Origin: Marsupella aquatica
Lineage: Eukaryota > Marchantiophyta
Assembly: GCA_973895155.1 (NCBI GenBank)
Contig: OZ316893.1
Location: 24,304,001 to 24,368,000 of the forward strand
DNA length: 64,000 bases
Direction of reading: 5' to 3'
Position numbers and translations under genes: made by a program. Under the pieces are notes generated by a model. The model saw only the letters and a program-made list of their open reading frames with translations. It was not told where the DNA came from and searched no databases. Of this stretch, positions 1 to 9,850 are shown piece after piece (positions within the stretch are counted from its first letter, which is position 1; every line of letters starts with the position of its first letter).

Positions 1-296
1 TTGCCATCAACCAGAGACGTCGTTTTGTTTGCACTGATTGTGTTATGAGATCTCACATATTGCCAAATGGGAAACTCCAAATAAGAAAATTTCAATTAAA
101 TTTAGTCACTGACACTGAGAACATTTCTCTTAGAAGCTGGTTGAATATTGACGGAGTTTTATGTGAAGTAAGCCATTGAAATATGTTCGTTTGTCCTTAA
201 GGTTACGTGTTCACGAGGTCGAAGTGCACCATTTAAGTTTGTATGTGTCGTATTATTATGGACTTATTGTGTGTTCGTACTTTCTGTGCATGTCAG

Positions 297-1231
297 ACGC
301 CATCTCCTGCAAGCTATACTAAATACGTCACGCGTGAGATGGGTAAAGCAGAAGCTCTTTTGAAGGTGATTCCTGTCAGTCATTTCCTTGTAACTTCCTA
401 TACAAGGATTTTGTCAAGCGGATCCTTTTGTTCCTTTAGTACGTGTTTGGCGGAAGTTTCGGTGACAGTCATTTCTTTGTTGTGCTTTATGTAGGTTATC
501 TTATCTCCGATGGAGGCGATAGCAGACACATATCGAGCCCTACTCCCAGAAGGAACTGCGGCTGATTTCCAGCGAATTCTTGATTTGAAGGTACTGCCTT
601 TCACAATCCAGGACAAGGAATCAGAAAATTTCCTATAATTTTCATTGCTCTGGATCACGGAGTTTCTTGTTGACCTCCAGATCTCCCCGTGTCTCACCTC
701 GAACTAATGGTCCCCACCCATAGACCAGATGCTTACCTGCTTCCCATATTCGAAGGATGTAGGAGCTATTTTGAGGCTGGCCCTTTAAAATCTGGTGAAA
801 TTGAAGTGCTGGTCTTGAATCCATCTATCGGTGGATTTGATCTTTGGTAGTCATTTGCTGTAATAAGTGGTACAAATAATTTGAGCATTCTGATGAAAGC
901 TGACTCTTGTTGGCAGGGTGTTAGACGAAATGATCAACAACCTTTGGTGGATTTATTGAGCAAGCGGGGTCAGGGTAGTGTGCCACCAAGCCCGTCTGCC
1001 TTTATAAATTCATCTTTAGCCACAACCAATCCGTTAATGCACTCTTCCAGTCACGATGTTAGGGAAGCAATGATGGCCCGAGCAGCGGCATTAGGAAGGG
1101 GAGCTATGGCTCAAACTGCAGCAGCAGCTGTTGTATCCAGTACTGGTCTGAAGCGAATTTTTGCTTTGGCAGAGCAGGCTAAAGAGGGAGCTGCAAAGAA
1201 AGATGGGTTTCGGAGGCTATTCAATAATTGA
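297..1231 (+). CDS. VPS53: VPS53, C-terminal exons (5' part outside window)
   Basis: Last three coding exons of the GARP/EARP tethering-complex subunit VPS53, which tethers endosome-derived vesicles at the trans-Golgi. Exons by eye are 297-365, 495-590 and 917-1231. All joins are in phase 0 with AG/GT borders, and the stop is TGA at 1229-1231. The joined protein reads ASYTKYVTREMGKAEALLK, then VILSPMEAIADTYRALLPEG, then DLKGVRRNDQQPLVDLL, and ends in ARAAALGRGA followed by a basic tail GFRRLFNN. This order, including the conserved ARAAALGRGA block and the terminal RKLFN-like tail, is what I know from plant VPS53 (HIT1 in Arabidopsis). Bases 1-296 look like intron, since no upstream VPS53 exon could be recognised there. 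The last exon is somewhat divergent between the conserved blocks. The family call is firm; the upstream gene structure cannot be seen. Confidence 0.88.
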
Positions 1232-4200
1232 AAAGGGTCCGGTTAATTTTGCACTTTCTTTCATTTCTCGTCCTGCCAGGTTTTGGTCTGGTCTAAACTG
1301 ATGATAAAGCCAATTCTCCCATTTTCTTGTATATGTATGTGCTGCCCACACTGCAATTCCTAGTCGAAAGCGGCCCCAAAACTTGTACAGCTTTTGCACA
1401 GACTTATTCATGGCTTGTGTTGCCATTCGATCATAAATCCAGCTAAACCCCTGGGTACTGGGAGTTTCTTCCCGCCAATGGTAGTAACTAGTTACTATCC
1501 TGTGCCCATCATATGCCTTAGGACCATGGAGAGTCCCTTGATTGACAGAGCTTAGCTCAGTGACGCAGCAGATAAGAGACACAGCATCTGATTCAGAACG
1601 GGGCTGGAGTCATCATAGCCTGGCATCACCGATTGTGAGCCAATGAACATCATTCACAACGTTCTGACATGTTTAGTACATCACTTTTACTCACCGAGTT
1701 GTGTTTTTGGAGGAGCACAATGTAATAAATAGTCACTGCCTTCTTGCTTGGTGTAAAGTGTATGGCCTTTGTTCTTGAGCATTGTGTGGATCTAGTCTTG
1801 TGCAGATGGTAAACTTAAAACGATGTGTCAAGTTGATTTCGACAAGCAGTGACGTTGGGATTGTTGTATGCATCATCATAACACTGGAATATGCAATCTT
1901 GCTCTCTATTTCCTTTTTCGTTTTCATGATCTTTACAAAATGTCATTCTGGCAGGAAATATCCCTGGCCACTCCATTATGGTGACATTGTTTTTGAAACC
2001 ACGAGATGGATCCCGAGGTGCCACTTTTTCCTAACCAAGAGATGGACCTAGAGGTGCAACTGTGATCCTTTGCCATGCCACAACTGCCACTCCCCCCCAA
2101 GCTTTGCACACTCGTTGAAAGAGGTGCCAAATCTGTCACTCTCCCTGCAAGCTTGCACACTACTTGCCCCTAAGCTTGCACACTACTTGAACGAGAGTGC
2201 AAGCTACTTTCCCCTATTTACAAATTTGTAAGAATATTCTAAGCATCTCTAAGCATCTTGGTCTGTCACTCTACTTCAAGCTTGCACACTACTTGAAAGA
2301 GAGAGATTGCAAACTACTTTTCCGTTATTTACAATTTTGTCATGTGAAGAGATAAAGGAGAACAATATTCACTCTTGACACCAGATGCTTACAATGTTCT
2401 TAAATCTTACATGACAAAATTGTAAGTAGAGTGACAGTACATGTTCTTAAATGAAAAGGGTGTTGAGAACAATATTCTAGGAAAGTAATCCTTGGATGGC
2501 CCACTCCCATGAACCTTGCAACCCTGATGGACCAGTTATTGTTGAACAGAAACCTATATATTTTTTTAACAAAGGAGGAGTGCTATCTGAGGACAAAAAA
2601 TGTTTAGTGTTAGTCTGTGGTTTGTGTCCATCCCAGCATTTTGTCAGATGTTTAGGTCTATGGGGGCTTTAGTTACAGACCCCCATTAGGGGTCCTTTCC
2701 AAAATTCCTAGCTTCACAGCGCGCCACATCATCATGGCATGCTCCAAACAGGAAGAGACCTGTTTTTGGATAAAATTAACTTCTGCATTCATGTTTGTGG
2801 CAACTTTGCTGTAAAAATTGGGACACCATGCCGTAAAAAAGAATGTAAAAAAATTGACATGCAAATCAAAAGACAAAAATAAAAACATAAAATAAATAAT
2901 AAAAATATAAAATAATTTGGATATCAATTTTTGATTTGACATTGCTGAGTTAAATCAAAATGGAAACTCACGTATAATATGGTGTTGGAAAGATCTTGAA
3001 GAGACGGTCCTAATGAGCTCAGCATTGTCACCATTCGATAAAAATTGAGTAAGTAATTTGAAAAATAAATTTTACCCGTGATTTCGTAATCTCTAACGTG
3101 AATATAAATCTATGTTGTACAATCCCTGAAATGTTGACCTGTTTGATGAGAATGAACCTCAAATTGACAGACTTTATCAAGTACTAATGAGATTATGAAT
3201 TTATAATTTCTTTAGTTTTTTAATGAACTTAATATTGACAGATTTAGTTGAGTTAACCAACGAGCACCTTCTTGCTAAAGTGGGCAATTAAGTTACCCAC
3301 ACATTAAACAATATGATTTTAAGATTGATATTAATTATGGTTGCCTTGATAAGTTTGGCAACTGTTTCAAGTGTCAAACATTGACTTGTCCATTTTTGAA
3401 TTTTTTTTCTTTAGATTTGGAGGTCCATCTAGGCTTCAGCTTTTAGATAACAGCCTCTAAAATAACATGGGGGTCCACGGATTAATTTAGATATTCTAGC
3501 CTTATGTTACTTTATGAAATGAGAAATGACTTAGAGGTCTTGTGACAACTGGGATGGTACTCCGGTACTGGAAATGGACATGGGATAGTTGCAAGGTGTC
3601 CTCTTCGTCTCTGTTTTCTGACCAGTTTGCACTTTTTGTAAGTGCAAAGAGCACCCATAAAACAACAAATGTATAACTGCAAAGCCCCTATAAGATTTTA
3701 TATGCACTTATGTTTAACTGCAAAATTCCTCCAATTACATATAATTAAGTGCAATTCACTTTAACATATATAGAGTAAAATTGCACTCATGAGATAGGGG
3801 GTCATGTTTAGGGCAGGGATGTAAAACTCAGGGAGGAAGTCAGCAGGGGTTAGACCAACAGAGTTGCACTATGGATATGTACTCTTATTGATAAATGTAA
3901 ATTTCAATTGTTTGCACTTATGACATAGCGCAAACCGCTCATTAAAACCACACCTGACCATATAAAATGGCCCCATTCCCTGCCCCACTTTTGCTGATTC
4001 TTGTCTCATGGTGAACAGTGTACCAACAGTAAACAATGGAGCCAAAATCCAGTCATAGTGAAACTGAATTGGTAGCTCTTATGTAGGTACAGTAGTTGTG
4101 AGCCACTGTCCCCAAAGCAAAATCTGGTGAATCCAGGTACTAAATGAGTGAATAATGTTCTCAAGAAAATAATAAAGTGCACTTTTTTGGTACTCCCCGA

Positions 4201-5427
4201 ACCTGGTGATTTAAGTACATATTGGAGGCTTTGCCCCAGGAGTGTGCACTTAGAGAGAAGTCTCTATATTCCCAACCATCACACCGGCCATAGCCCAACA
4301 CCACCACTAAGAAGGCACTCATTCTCTCACCACCGCATCTCATTCTCTGGTCAGTATCCACTCCTTGGCTGCAAGTTTGAACACACAACCCATCTCCTAA
4401 AACAACGCCCACCACGTGTTCTCCTCCTATACTCATTCTTTCTGGAAGTCTCACGATTCACAAAGGCTCTCCATCTGTCGCTGCTGTGTCCCGTGCTTGT
4501 TGTTTGCACATTGGAGAGTTTCAGTTGCAATACAATACAGCTTGTTGGTGGGTTGGTGGTGTAGATTTTACAAAGAGCAGCTACTTACCTCTCTCGACAT
4601 CGTTCTCGGCCAGCATCCAATTCAAGTTCGAATTCTCCGTGTCTAGATCGTTGCGTTTCAGCTCCTACGGTGATCAATCTTCATCCTCTCTTGGCATCAC
4701 ATTTCTCGGATTGGTGGGTGGTGTTCTGGGCTTTGCATCTCATTGTCCAAATCAGGCAAGGCAGGCAGCCCGGAGGTTGCTCAAAGCAGGTAACTGGAAA
4801 ATGAGCTATGGACTACGAACGAACTCGTTTTCCTTTATTTCTTTTTTAGTCTTCCTCCTCTTTCTCTTTTGCGCCCACACTCTTTTGATTGTATCATGGG
4901 TTTTTCAAAGATTGAGAGTATCCAATTTTCGTTGACGTCTGTGGAGGTGTTGAGTATGGCTTTGTGGTTTGTGGATTGGGAGGATCGCAGCTTTCGTTCG
5001 GATGCAAAGAATTGTTGGTGTAGTCAACCGTCTAAGGTGTCATCTAAGTAATTTAGCGTTTGATCAATCACGGTTCTGCCCATGTTATGTCGTCTTGGAT
5101 TTTATGTGAGTTTCTGTGTCCTTGGAACTATTGAGTAAATCATCGAGGAGGGGAGAGGCAGGTTCTCCTTCTGTGCACCTACCGTAGTCTGTGGGGAGCC
5201 GAGGTCTCTGTTGTGAGTTCTCTACAGGATTCAGGACCTGAACTCTTTCCGGGTCAATTAGAAGTTGCTACTTTCTAAAGAAACGCTTGGTGGGTTGGTG
5301 GGTAATCCAGATTTATGTATTTTGGTCTCCAGCTGTAATATCTCGGGGAGGGCTCTGCCCAATAGCTTTTATTCCAAAGCTCGGTCTGACGGTGCTATGG
5401 TTGCGTTGCCCTCCTGTGCAGGTCTGA
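1232..5427. other. Intergenic region between VPS53 and the ClpS-family gene
   Basis: About 4.2 kb with no recognisable gene. It begins with the presumed VPS53 3' UTR. From about 2080 to 2440 there is repeat-rich sequence with several copies of AAGCTTGCACACTACTTG and a fold-back (separate entry). 2800-3450 and 3650-3900 are AT-rich. 4150-5427 is more GC-balanced and pyrimidine-rich and probably contains the promoter and 5' UTR of the ClpS-family gene. Its open frames are short, overlap on both strands and show no domain. Confidence 0.6.
2263..2437. repeat. Interrupted inverted repeat (fold-back element remnant)
   Basis: The right arm is one continuous 29-base stretch (2409-2437). Its reverse complement is found on the left in two blocks: CTGTCACTCTACTT at 2263-2276 and ACAATTTTGTCATGT at 2331-2345. 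The left blocks are separated by 54 bases that carry AAGCTTGCACACTACTTG, a motif that also occurs twice just upstream (about 2150-2190). The simplest reading is a palindrome of MITE or fold-back type whose left arm was interrupted by a nearby repeat unit. No target-site duplication was recognised. Confidence 0.55.
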
Positions 5428-7469
5428 ATGGCTCACGCTTGTGGCCATCTTCTTTCAGTGAAGCCGACTTCATTGGTTGGCCCTTCTGCTGCTGCTGTGG
5501 AGAGTACTCCAAAGACACAGTTGAAATGCTTCCGGTCTGCCTCCTCTTCCCCATCGGTCTCATTAACGGCTAATAAGAACGCAACGAGGATGACGGTCGT
5601 GACGGAAGGACGACTAGGAGGACAAGGAGGCGGAGCGGGCGTCCTGGAGAGACCAGGACTCGATCAGTCTAGCCCTGATACTGCACCTCGTACTGAAGAA
5701 GGTATGATTGGATTGCGTATTGGCTCTCAGTATTCAGTTCTGAGCACTGCATTCTCGAGCGTTTGTCATGACCTTATGGCCAGTTGTGTTTAAGAGTGAA
5801 TATTCAGAGATAGTTGAGTGGATGGATGTTGGAATAAGTGGGACCAACTGCGGACAGGGGACTAAATTTGTTGGAATTGAGTCACACTCCAACTGATGAG
5901 GGGGGTAGGCATCAAGGGCCTGTAGCTCAGTGGTAGAGCACTATGATGTACACTGGAGGTCCTAGGTTCAATTCCTAGCCGGTCCATGCTGTTGACAATT
6001 CCAGCATGGTATCAGAGCCAAAGAACAGGAGTTTCCCTTGTAGCAAGTGTGGCACAAGGGAGGGTGTTGGAAATGAGCCTCACTCGAACTGATGAGGGAT
6101 GCAGGCATCAAGGGCCTGTAGCTCGGTGCTAGAGCACCACTATGTACACTGGAGGTCCTAGGTTCAATTCCTAGCTGGTCCAAGCTTTTGACAATTCCAA
6201 CAAAATTGTGTTTCTGATTAGAGGGGTAGATGTTGTCACCTGATGGTTAATTTGTGAATTCTATGGGGGATGTGCGAGAGGTTGCAGAGTTTTTAAAAAT
6301 CAACCGAACAGCATGGTTTTGTTACCGAGCTGAGAATCATTCCGGTTACTGGTCTGAATGGAGATGACTGAAATGAGGAGTAAACAGCTTGTGATTAATA
6401 TTCTGCTACAAATCCACGCATTAGCTTGGATGAATTCATCCGGATGGGTCAAAGAGATCCATAGATGTAGTCATTACTCTGAAAATCGAAAGTGTTATTT
6501 TCTAAGAATTTGCTCAAGGCGTTTGAAAAGACTCCAATAGATAGTTTCGTCTCGACTTGCTCTTTAAACAGTCCAGACAATACTGTACCTGCTCCGTCAG
6601 ATTATCTAAATCTCTTCTAAATGTACGAGAGCCTCCAAGTGAAGTTGTCCTTAAGTGACTCTAGAGAACACTGCTCATCCTATCCTTCGTGGTCTCGCAG
6701 GTGGAGAGATGGGAAAGTCTCGCCAGACGGTGAAATTTGGTGGTGGCGATAGGTACCGTGTTCTACTCCTTGATCATGAACGTCATACTGAATCTCACGG
6801 TAAACAACTCTGAAACCTTATTGGCTGTCAATCAAGGGATGTTCCTGTGATCTTGTGGGTTTGGAGGATTTCGTCTGTGACAATCATTCGTGTTTCAGTG
6901 ATGATCATCTGCTCTAATCTAGTTATTGTTCTCTCTTGATTTCTTAACCGGGTATGTCGTTGTGGTCAGTCTTCTGATGGAACAATCCATGATCATTTTA
7001 ACGTTTTTCGAGTCGAATGGTCCTTAACTCTGCCACTTGGAAATTGCAGTTGCAAAGGTGATTCCACGAGTAGTGCCCTCTGTTACCCCGGACGAAGCCA
7101 GAAAATGCTTTTACGAGTCTAGAGAGTTTGGCTTTGGATTGGTGACCATCGCAGTTAGGGTAAGAATTCCTATCCTCACCTCGCAAACTCGCTGAAGGTC
7201 TCTGTACAACAGATGAATTCAATGCCCTGCTTTGAATCTTTGAGTATTATAATCTCCGTCAATCTTGAATTAAATGGATGTTGAAGCGCTTTATGTATAA
7301 CTTGCCTGATAGCCCATTGAAAACCTGCTGACTATTTCAATGTGGAGCCCACAGAAAACCTTCTGACTATTTCAATGTGGGAGTGCAGGAGCATGCTGAA
7401 TTTTATGTTCAAATGTTGTGTCGCTATGGATTACGGTCCACAATGGAGCAGGACAGCACTGTCGCTTGA
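5428..7469 (+). CDS. Plastid ClpS-family protein (Clp protease adaptor-like)
   Basis: Predicted 187-residue protein from four exons: 5428-5701, 6701-6799, 7050-7159, 7389-7469. All borders are GT-AG and phases agree. Residues 1 to about 55 are rich in Ser, Ala and basic residues and look like a chloroplast transit peptide. Next comes GGGAGVLERPGLDQ, the GVL(D/E)(K/R)P linker seen in plant ClpS proteins. The ClpS-like core is YRVLLLDHERHTE, VAKVIPRVVPSVTPDEARK, ESREFGFGLVTIAV and EHAEFYVQMLCRYGLRST. ClpS adaptors deliver N-degron substrates to the ClpC chaperone in the stroma. Here the usual HND(D) motif after the first strand reads LLLDHER, and the helix His of the degron pocket is not apparent, so classic N-degron binding is doubtful. 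It resembles the second ClpS-like plant family better than canonical ClpS1. The ATG at 5428 was chosen because it opens the transit peptide. Intron 1 contains a TRIM element. Confidence 0.8.
5916..5986 (+). other. tRNA-like sequence in the TRIM 5' LTR
   Basis: A 71-base block with a tRNA layout. The acceptor strands GGGCCTG and CCGGTCC pair at six of seven positions (one G-U, one mismatch). The D arm GCTC/GAGC is perfect, and the T arm CTAGG-TTCAATT-CCTAG is perfect. TAGCTCAGTGG matches the Pol III A box and GGTTCAATTCC the B box. The anticodon arm pairs poorly, so it is unlikely to give a working tRNA. It reads as a Pol III promoter module captured in an LTR. Confidence 0.8.
6112..6182 (+). 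other. tRNA-like sequence in the TRIM 3' LTR
   Basis: Second copy of the 71-base tRNA-like block. It differs from the 5' LTR copy in the D loop, the anticodon region and one base of the acceptor stem. The D stem, T arm and B box are intact; the A box has two changes (TAGCTCGGTGC). It is followed within a few bases by TTTT (6186-6189), a minimal Pol III stop that the 5' LTR lacks. Confidence 0.78.
7320..7389 (+). repeat. 35-bp tandem duplication at the last ClpS-family 3' splice site
   Basis: Two 35-bp copies (7320-7354 and 7355-7389) share AAAACCTNCTGACTATTTCA and AATGTGG. Each carries a CTGAC that could act as a branch point. The second copy runs into the AG acceptor at 7387-7388. The duplication therefore doubles the branch-site region of this intron. 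Confidence 0.75.
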
Positions 7470-8148
7470 ATGTCAAAAATGCTTGCAAATTTGCAGCCTG
7501 CTGACTAGGAAGTTTTGCACCAAGGAGAATTTACCATAGGCAATCAAACAATTTAGGAAAAATTATTCGTTTTGTGAAATTGAAACCACCCGGATTTGCG
7601 AAGTTCATGTATCCACCACCACCCTATGCCTGTGAAATCCGTTTTGCTAGGATGCAGGCTATGGTTGTATTGAATATTATAGAAAGACCAATTTGTCTGA
7701 GTGTACTATTAACCTCAATAAAGACCCCTCGAGGGATTTGCGCCCCATAGGCTCGCAAGATTGAAATCAATGTGGTTCCATCAACAGATTTACGATTCTA
7801 TGTACTGCACGAAAGGCTGCAGCATTAATAACAGTGGGTAAATACTGGGAATATGAGAGCTCTAAAGAAAAATCAACCCCTGGACCCTGTTGAAAGCCGT
7901 GCCCATTTTGCTGCTCATGACAAATCGAACAATGCTGTTGGCAAATCACTGGACTGCCACCAAATGTATGCACTGAGTCGTATATCCCAAAAGTTTGCGG
8001 AAGGAAGCTTTGTTGATCACTTTGGAACGGTGGTCCTGGTTTAGTAACCCACGCTTTTGCATGAAGCATCTTCCGCCAATGTCTTCTTGCATGGCGGCCA
8101 TAACACTACAATTCCATCTTCTTCGAAAAATAGAGTCGTTAGAAGGAT

Positions 8149-8763
8149 TGGTAGTTGGCACTCTTGCTTTAAAAACTAAATCAACCATATCGATCCCAAA
8201 CGTTGACTATACAGGCTCCCTGATCATTTTCTATACTCAATTATGGTAACCATCGTTCGACTTACGATAGTCTCCGATTCTTTTATACCATTTTGGCGAA
8301 TAGATGCATTTGACAGAGCCCCAACGATATACAGAGACGGGAGACACTTGGATATGTTGGACTACCCAAAATCTTGGGGCGGAAAAGAGAAATGTCCAGG
8401 ATCCCATCTAAATCTATTTTCAGTTTTTTATAGCTTGAAAGTCTCTTGCTCAAGACACCGTGTTGGGCTGTCCAAGTTATCCCTGCTTTAACAAGTTCAG
8501 GGATTTGTTGTCCGACTCTTGCGAATCAACCGGTACAACTTGGCAGCATTTGTACACATGCCAATGACAAAATTGTCACAGTAGTCGACTGGTTGAAATG
8601 CCAATCGATGCTGGGATTGCAGTCCTTTGTGACAATGGGAGCAGCAGATGCCATTACTGAATTGCTCCCGTCAATCTTGTGTTGCGGGATATCATTCATT
8701 CCATGAAGCCAGATTTCTCTTCCTCCAGAACGGATGCACAAATTCATCGCGGGTTTTAGTAGC
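8149..8763. repeat. Dispersed direct repeat, copy 1
   Basis: About 615 bp, similar over most of its length to 17564-18114 in the same orientation. Shared landmarks are AGTTGGCACTCTTGCTTT at the start, CAGGCTCCCTGATCATTT, GCTCAAGACACC near the middle, and CTTCCTCCAGAACGGATGCA near the end. Small indels separate the copies. Neither copy has a convincing long reading frame. It could be an old transposon fragment or a segmental duplication. Confidence 0.8.
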
Positions 8764-8855
8764 CATACCTGGACCAGACCACCTGGGAAGGTCACTAATT
8801 GCTATCTCACCAAGAATTCTGCAAGCTCCACCGTTTATCTGCTTACACAAATAGT

Positions 8856-9640
8856 TCAGCATCTTGGATATACACAATGCTGGTAATGGATAACGAAGAA
8901 GAGAAACTCGCCAGAAGAAGGGCTGTTGTTGCCCTCCTTGGGCACCGAAGTAGTAGATTGCTGAAAATGAGAAGCTCCTCCTGACTGCCCACTTGATTGC
9001 GTAGGCTGACTATTTTGAATGTTTCTGTAGTCTGGTCCTCGCTGCACCTCTTCTCTCGCCAAATGATGTACGCTACCGTCCCCAACACTATTTGAAGGTC
9101 GAGAGTCCCCTGACTTGTTGAACCCGCCACTGGGAACGGAAACTATGCATTGAAGAATAATTATCACAACAGGGATAAGAAAGCCATGAACGGAATGGCA
9201 TGCATTAAGTAGATTAAGCCACGATATATGTAATGGACCTGGTAGATCTTAGAGCCTGCTTGATCTGTAGACTGCTGGGGTTGGTAGTTATTCCCCGCCG
9301 TTGCCACGGAGCCTTCTGGATTCGCCGACCAAGCTGCTCTTGTCGCCATTTGAGCCAGTGATGGTTCCACGGAACCTCGTCGAGTCATGCTTATAACACC
9401 ATGCCAGCCTTCAGACTCCCGAATGATAAGACGGGTTGGTAAATTTCCACGATGATGTTTGCAGGTGTCAGCCAAATTAAACTTTCCCTATCTCGGGTTA
9501 TGCAGTAACTACAAAATTTGGGAATTGCCAACACGGCTAAGTACCGTCTTCCACGAGGAGGCTTATTGATTACTTGGACAGCTCGTACGCCTAAATGCTC
9601 CACACTTCGTCCCAAAACTTCCAACAGCTCTGGCTCGAGC
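8856..9640 (-). other. Coding-like minus-strand segments, unidentified
   Basis: Three neighbouring minus-strand open stretches look more protein-like than their surroundings. About 9495-9640 encodes VLGRSVEHLGVRAVQVINKP followed by GRRYLAVLAIPKF. About 9249-9470 encodes GWHGVISMTRRGSVEP followed by a Q-rich tail that reaches a possible donor after a CAG codon at 9241-9243. About 8870-9139 starts after a CAG acceptor and is rich in Ser, Gln and Gly. They could be exons of one gene whose 5' end was displaced by the minisatellite at 9647-9850. I could not join them confidently or name a family. Gene relic or active small gene are both possible. Confidence 0.25.
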
Positions 9641-9646
9641 TCTTCC

Positions 9647-9850
9647 TTCCTATTAAATGCTCCTAGATCACGGGTGAGGTCTCACCACAATGCTCCTAGA
9701 TCACGGGTGAGGTCTCACCACAAGCTTCCTATTAAATGCTCCTAGATCACGGGTGAGGTCTCACCACAAGCTTCCTATTAAATGCTCCTAGATCACGGGT
9801 GAGGTCTCATCACAATGCTCCTAGATCACGGGTGAGGTCTCACCACAAGC
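9647..9850. repeat. Minisatellite, five copies of a 33-bp core
   Basis: Five near-identical copies of a 33-bp core start at 9658, 9691, 9737, 9783 and 9816. Each begins TGCTCCTAGATCACG and ends GGTGAGGTCTCACCACAA. Spacing is 33, 46, 46 and 33 bp. The longer period comes from an extra 13 bp, GCTTCCTATTAAA, so two unit types alternate. GGTGAG-GT-CTCACC inside the core is a near-perfect palindrome. Confidence 0.9.

Larger units (their letters stand above)
5869..6202 (+). mobile_element. Complete TRIM (miniature LTR retrotransposon) with tRNA-like LTRs
   Basis: A 334-bp non-coding LTR retrotransposon in intron 1 of the ClpS-family gene. LTRs are 5869-6006 and 6065-6202, both 138 bp, beginning TGTTGGAA and ending TTCCAGCA or TTCCAACA. 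I count about 16 mismatches between them (roughly 88% identity). Directly after the 5' LTR, TGGTATCAGAGCC (6007-6019) is the reverse complement of the plant initiator-Met tRNA 3' end, i.e. the primer binding site. The 58-bp interior ends with a purine tract AAGGGAGGG just before the 3' LTR. A perfect 5-bp target-site duplication AAATT flanks it (5864-5868 and 6203-6207). There is no coding capacity, so it would rely on proteins from another element. Each LTR contains a 71-base tRNA-like block. Confidence 0.93.

Noticed and set aside
5916-5986. Functional tRNA gene
   Set aside because: The anticodon stem does not pair well and the block sits inside an LTR present twice; it is better described as tRNA-like.
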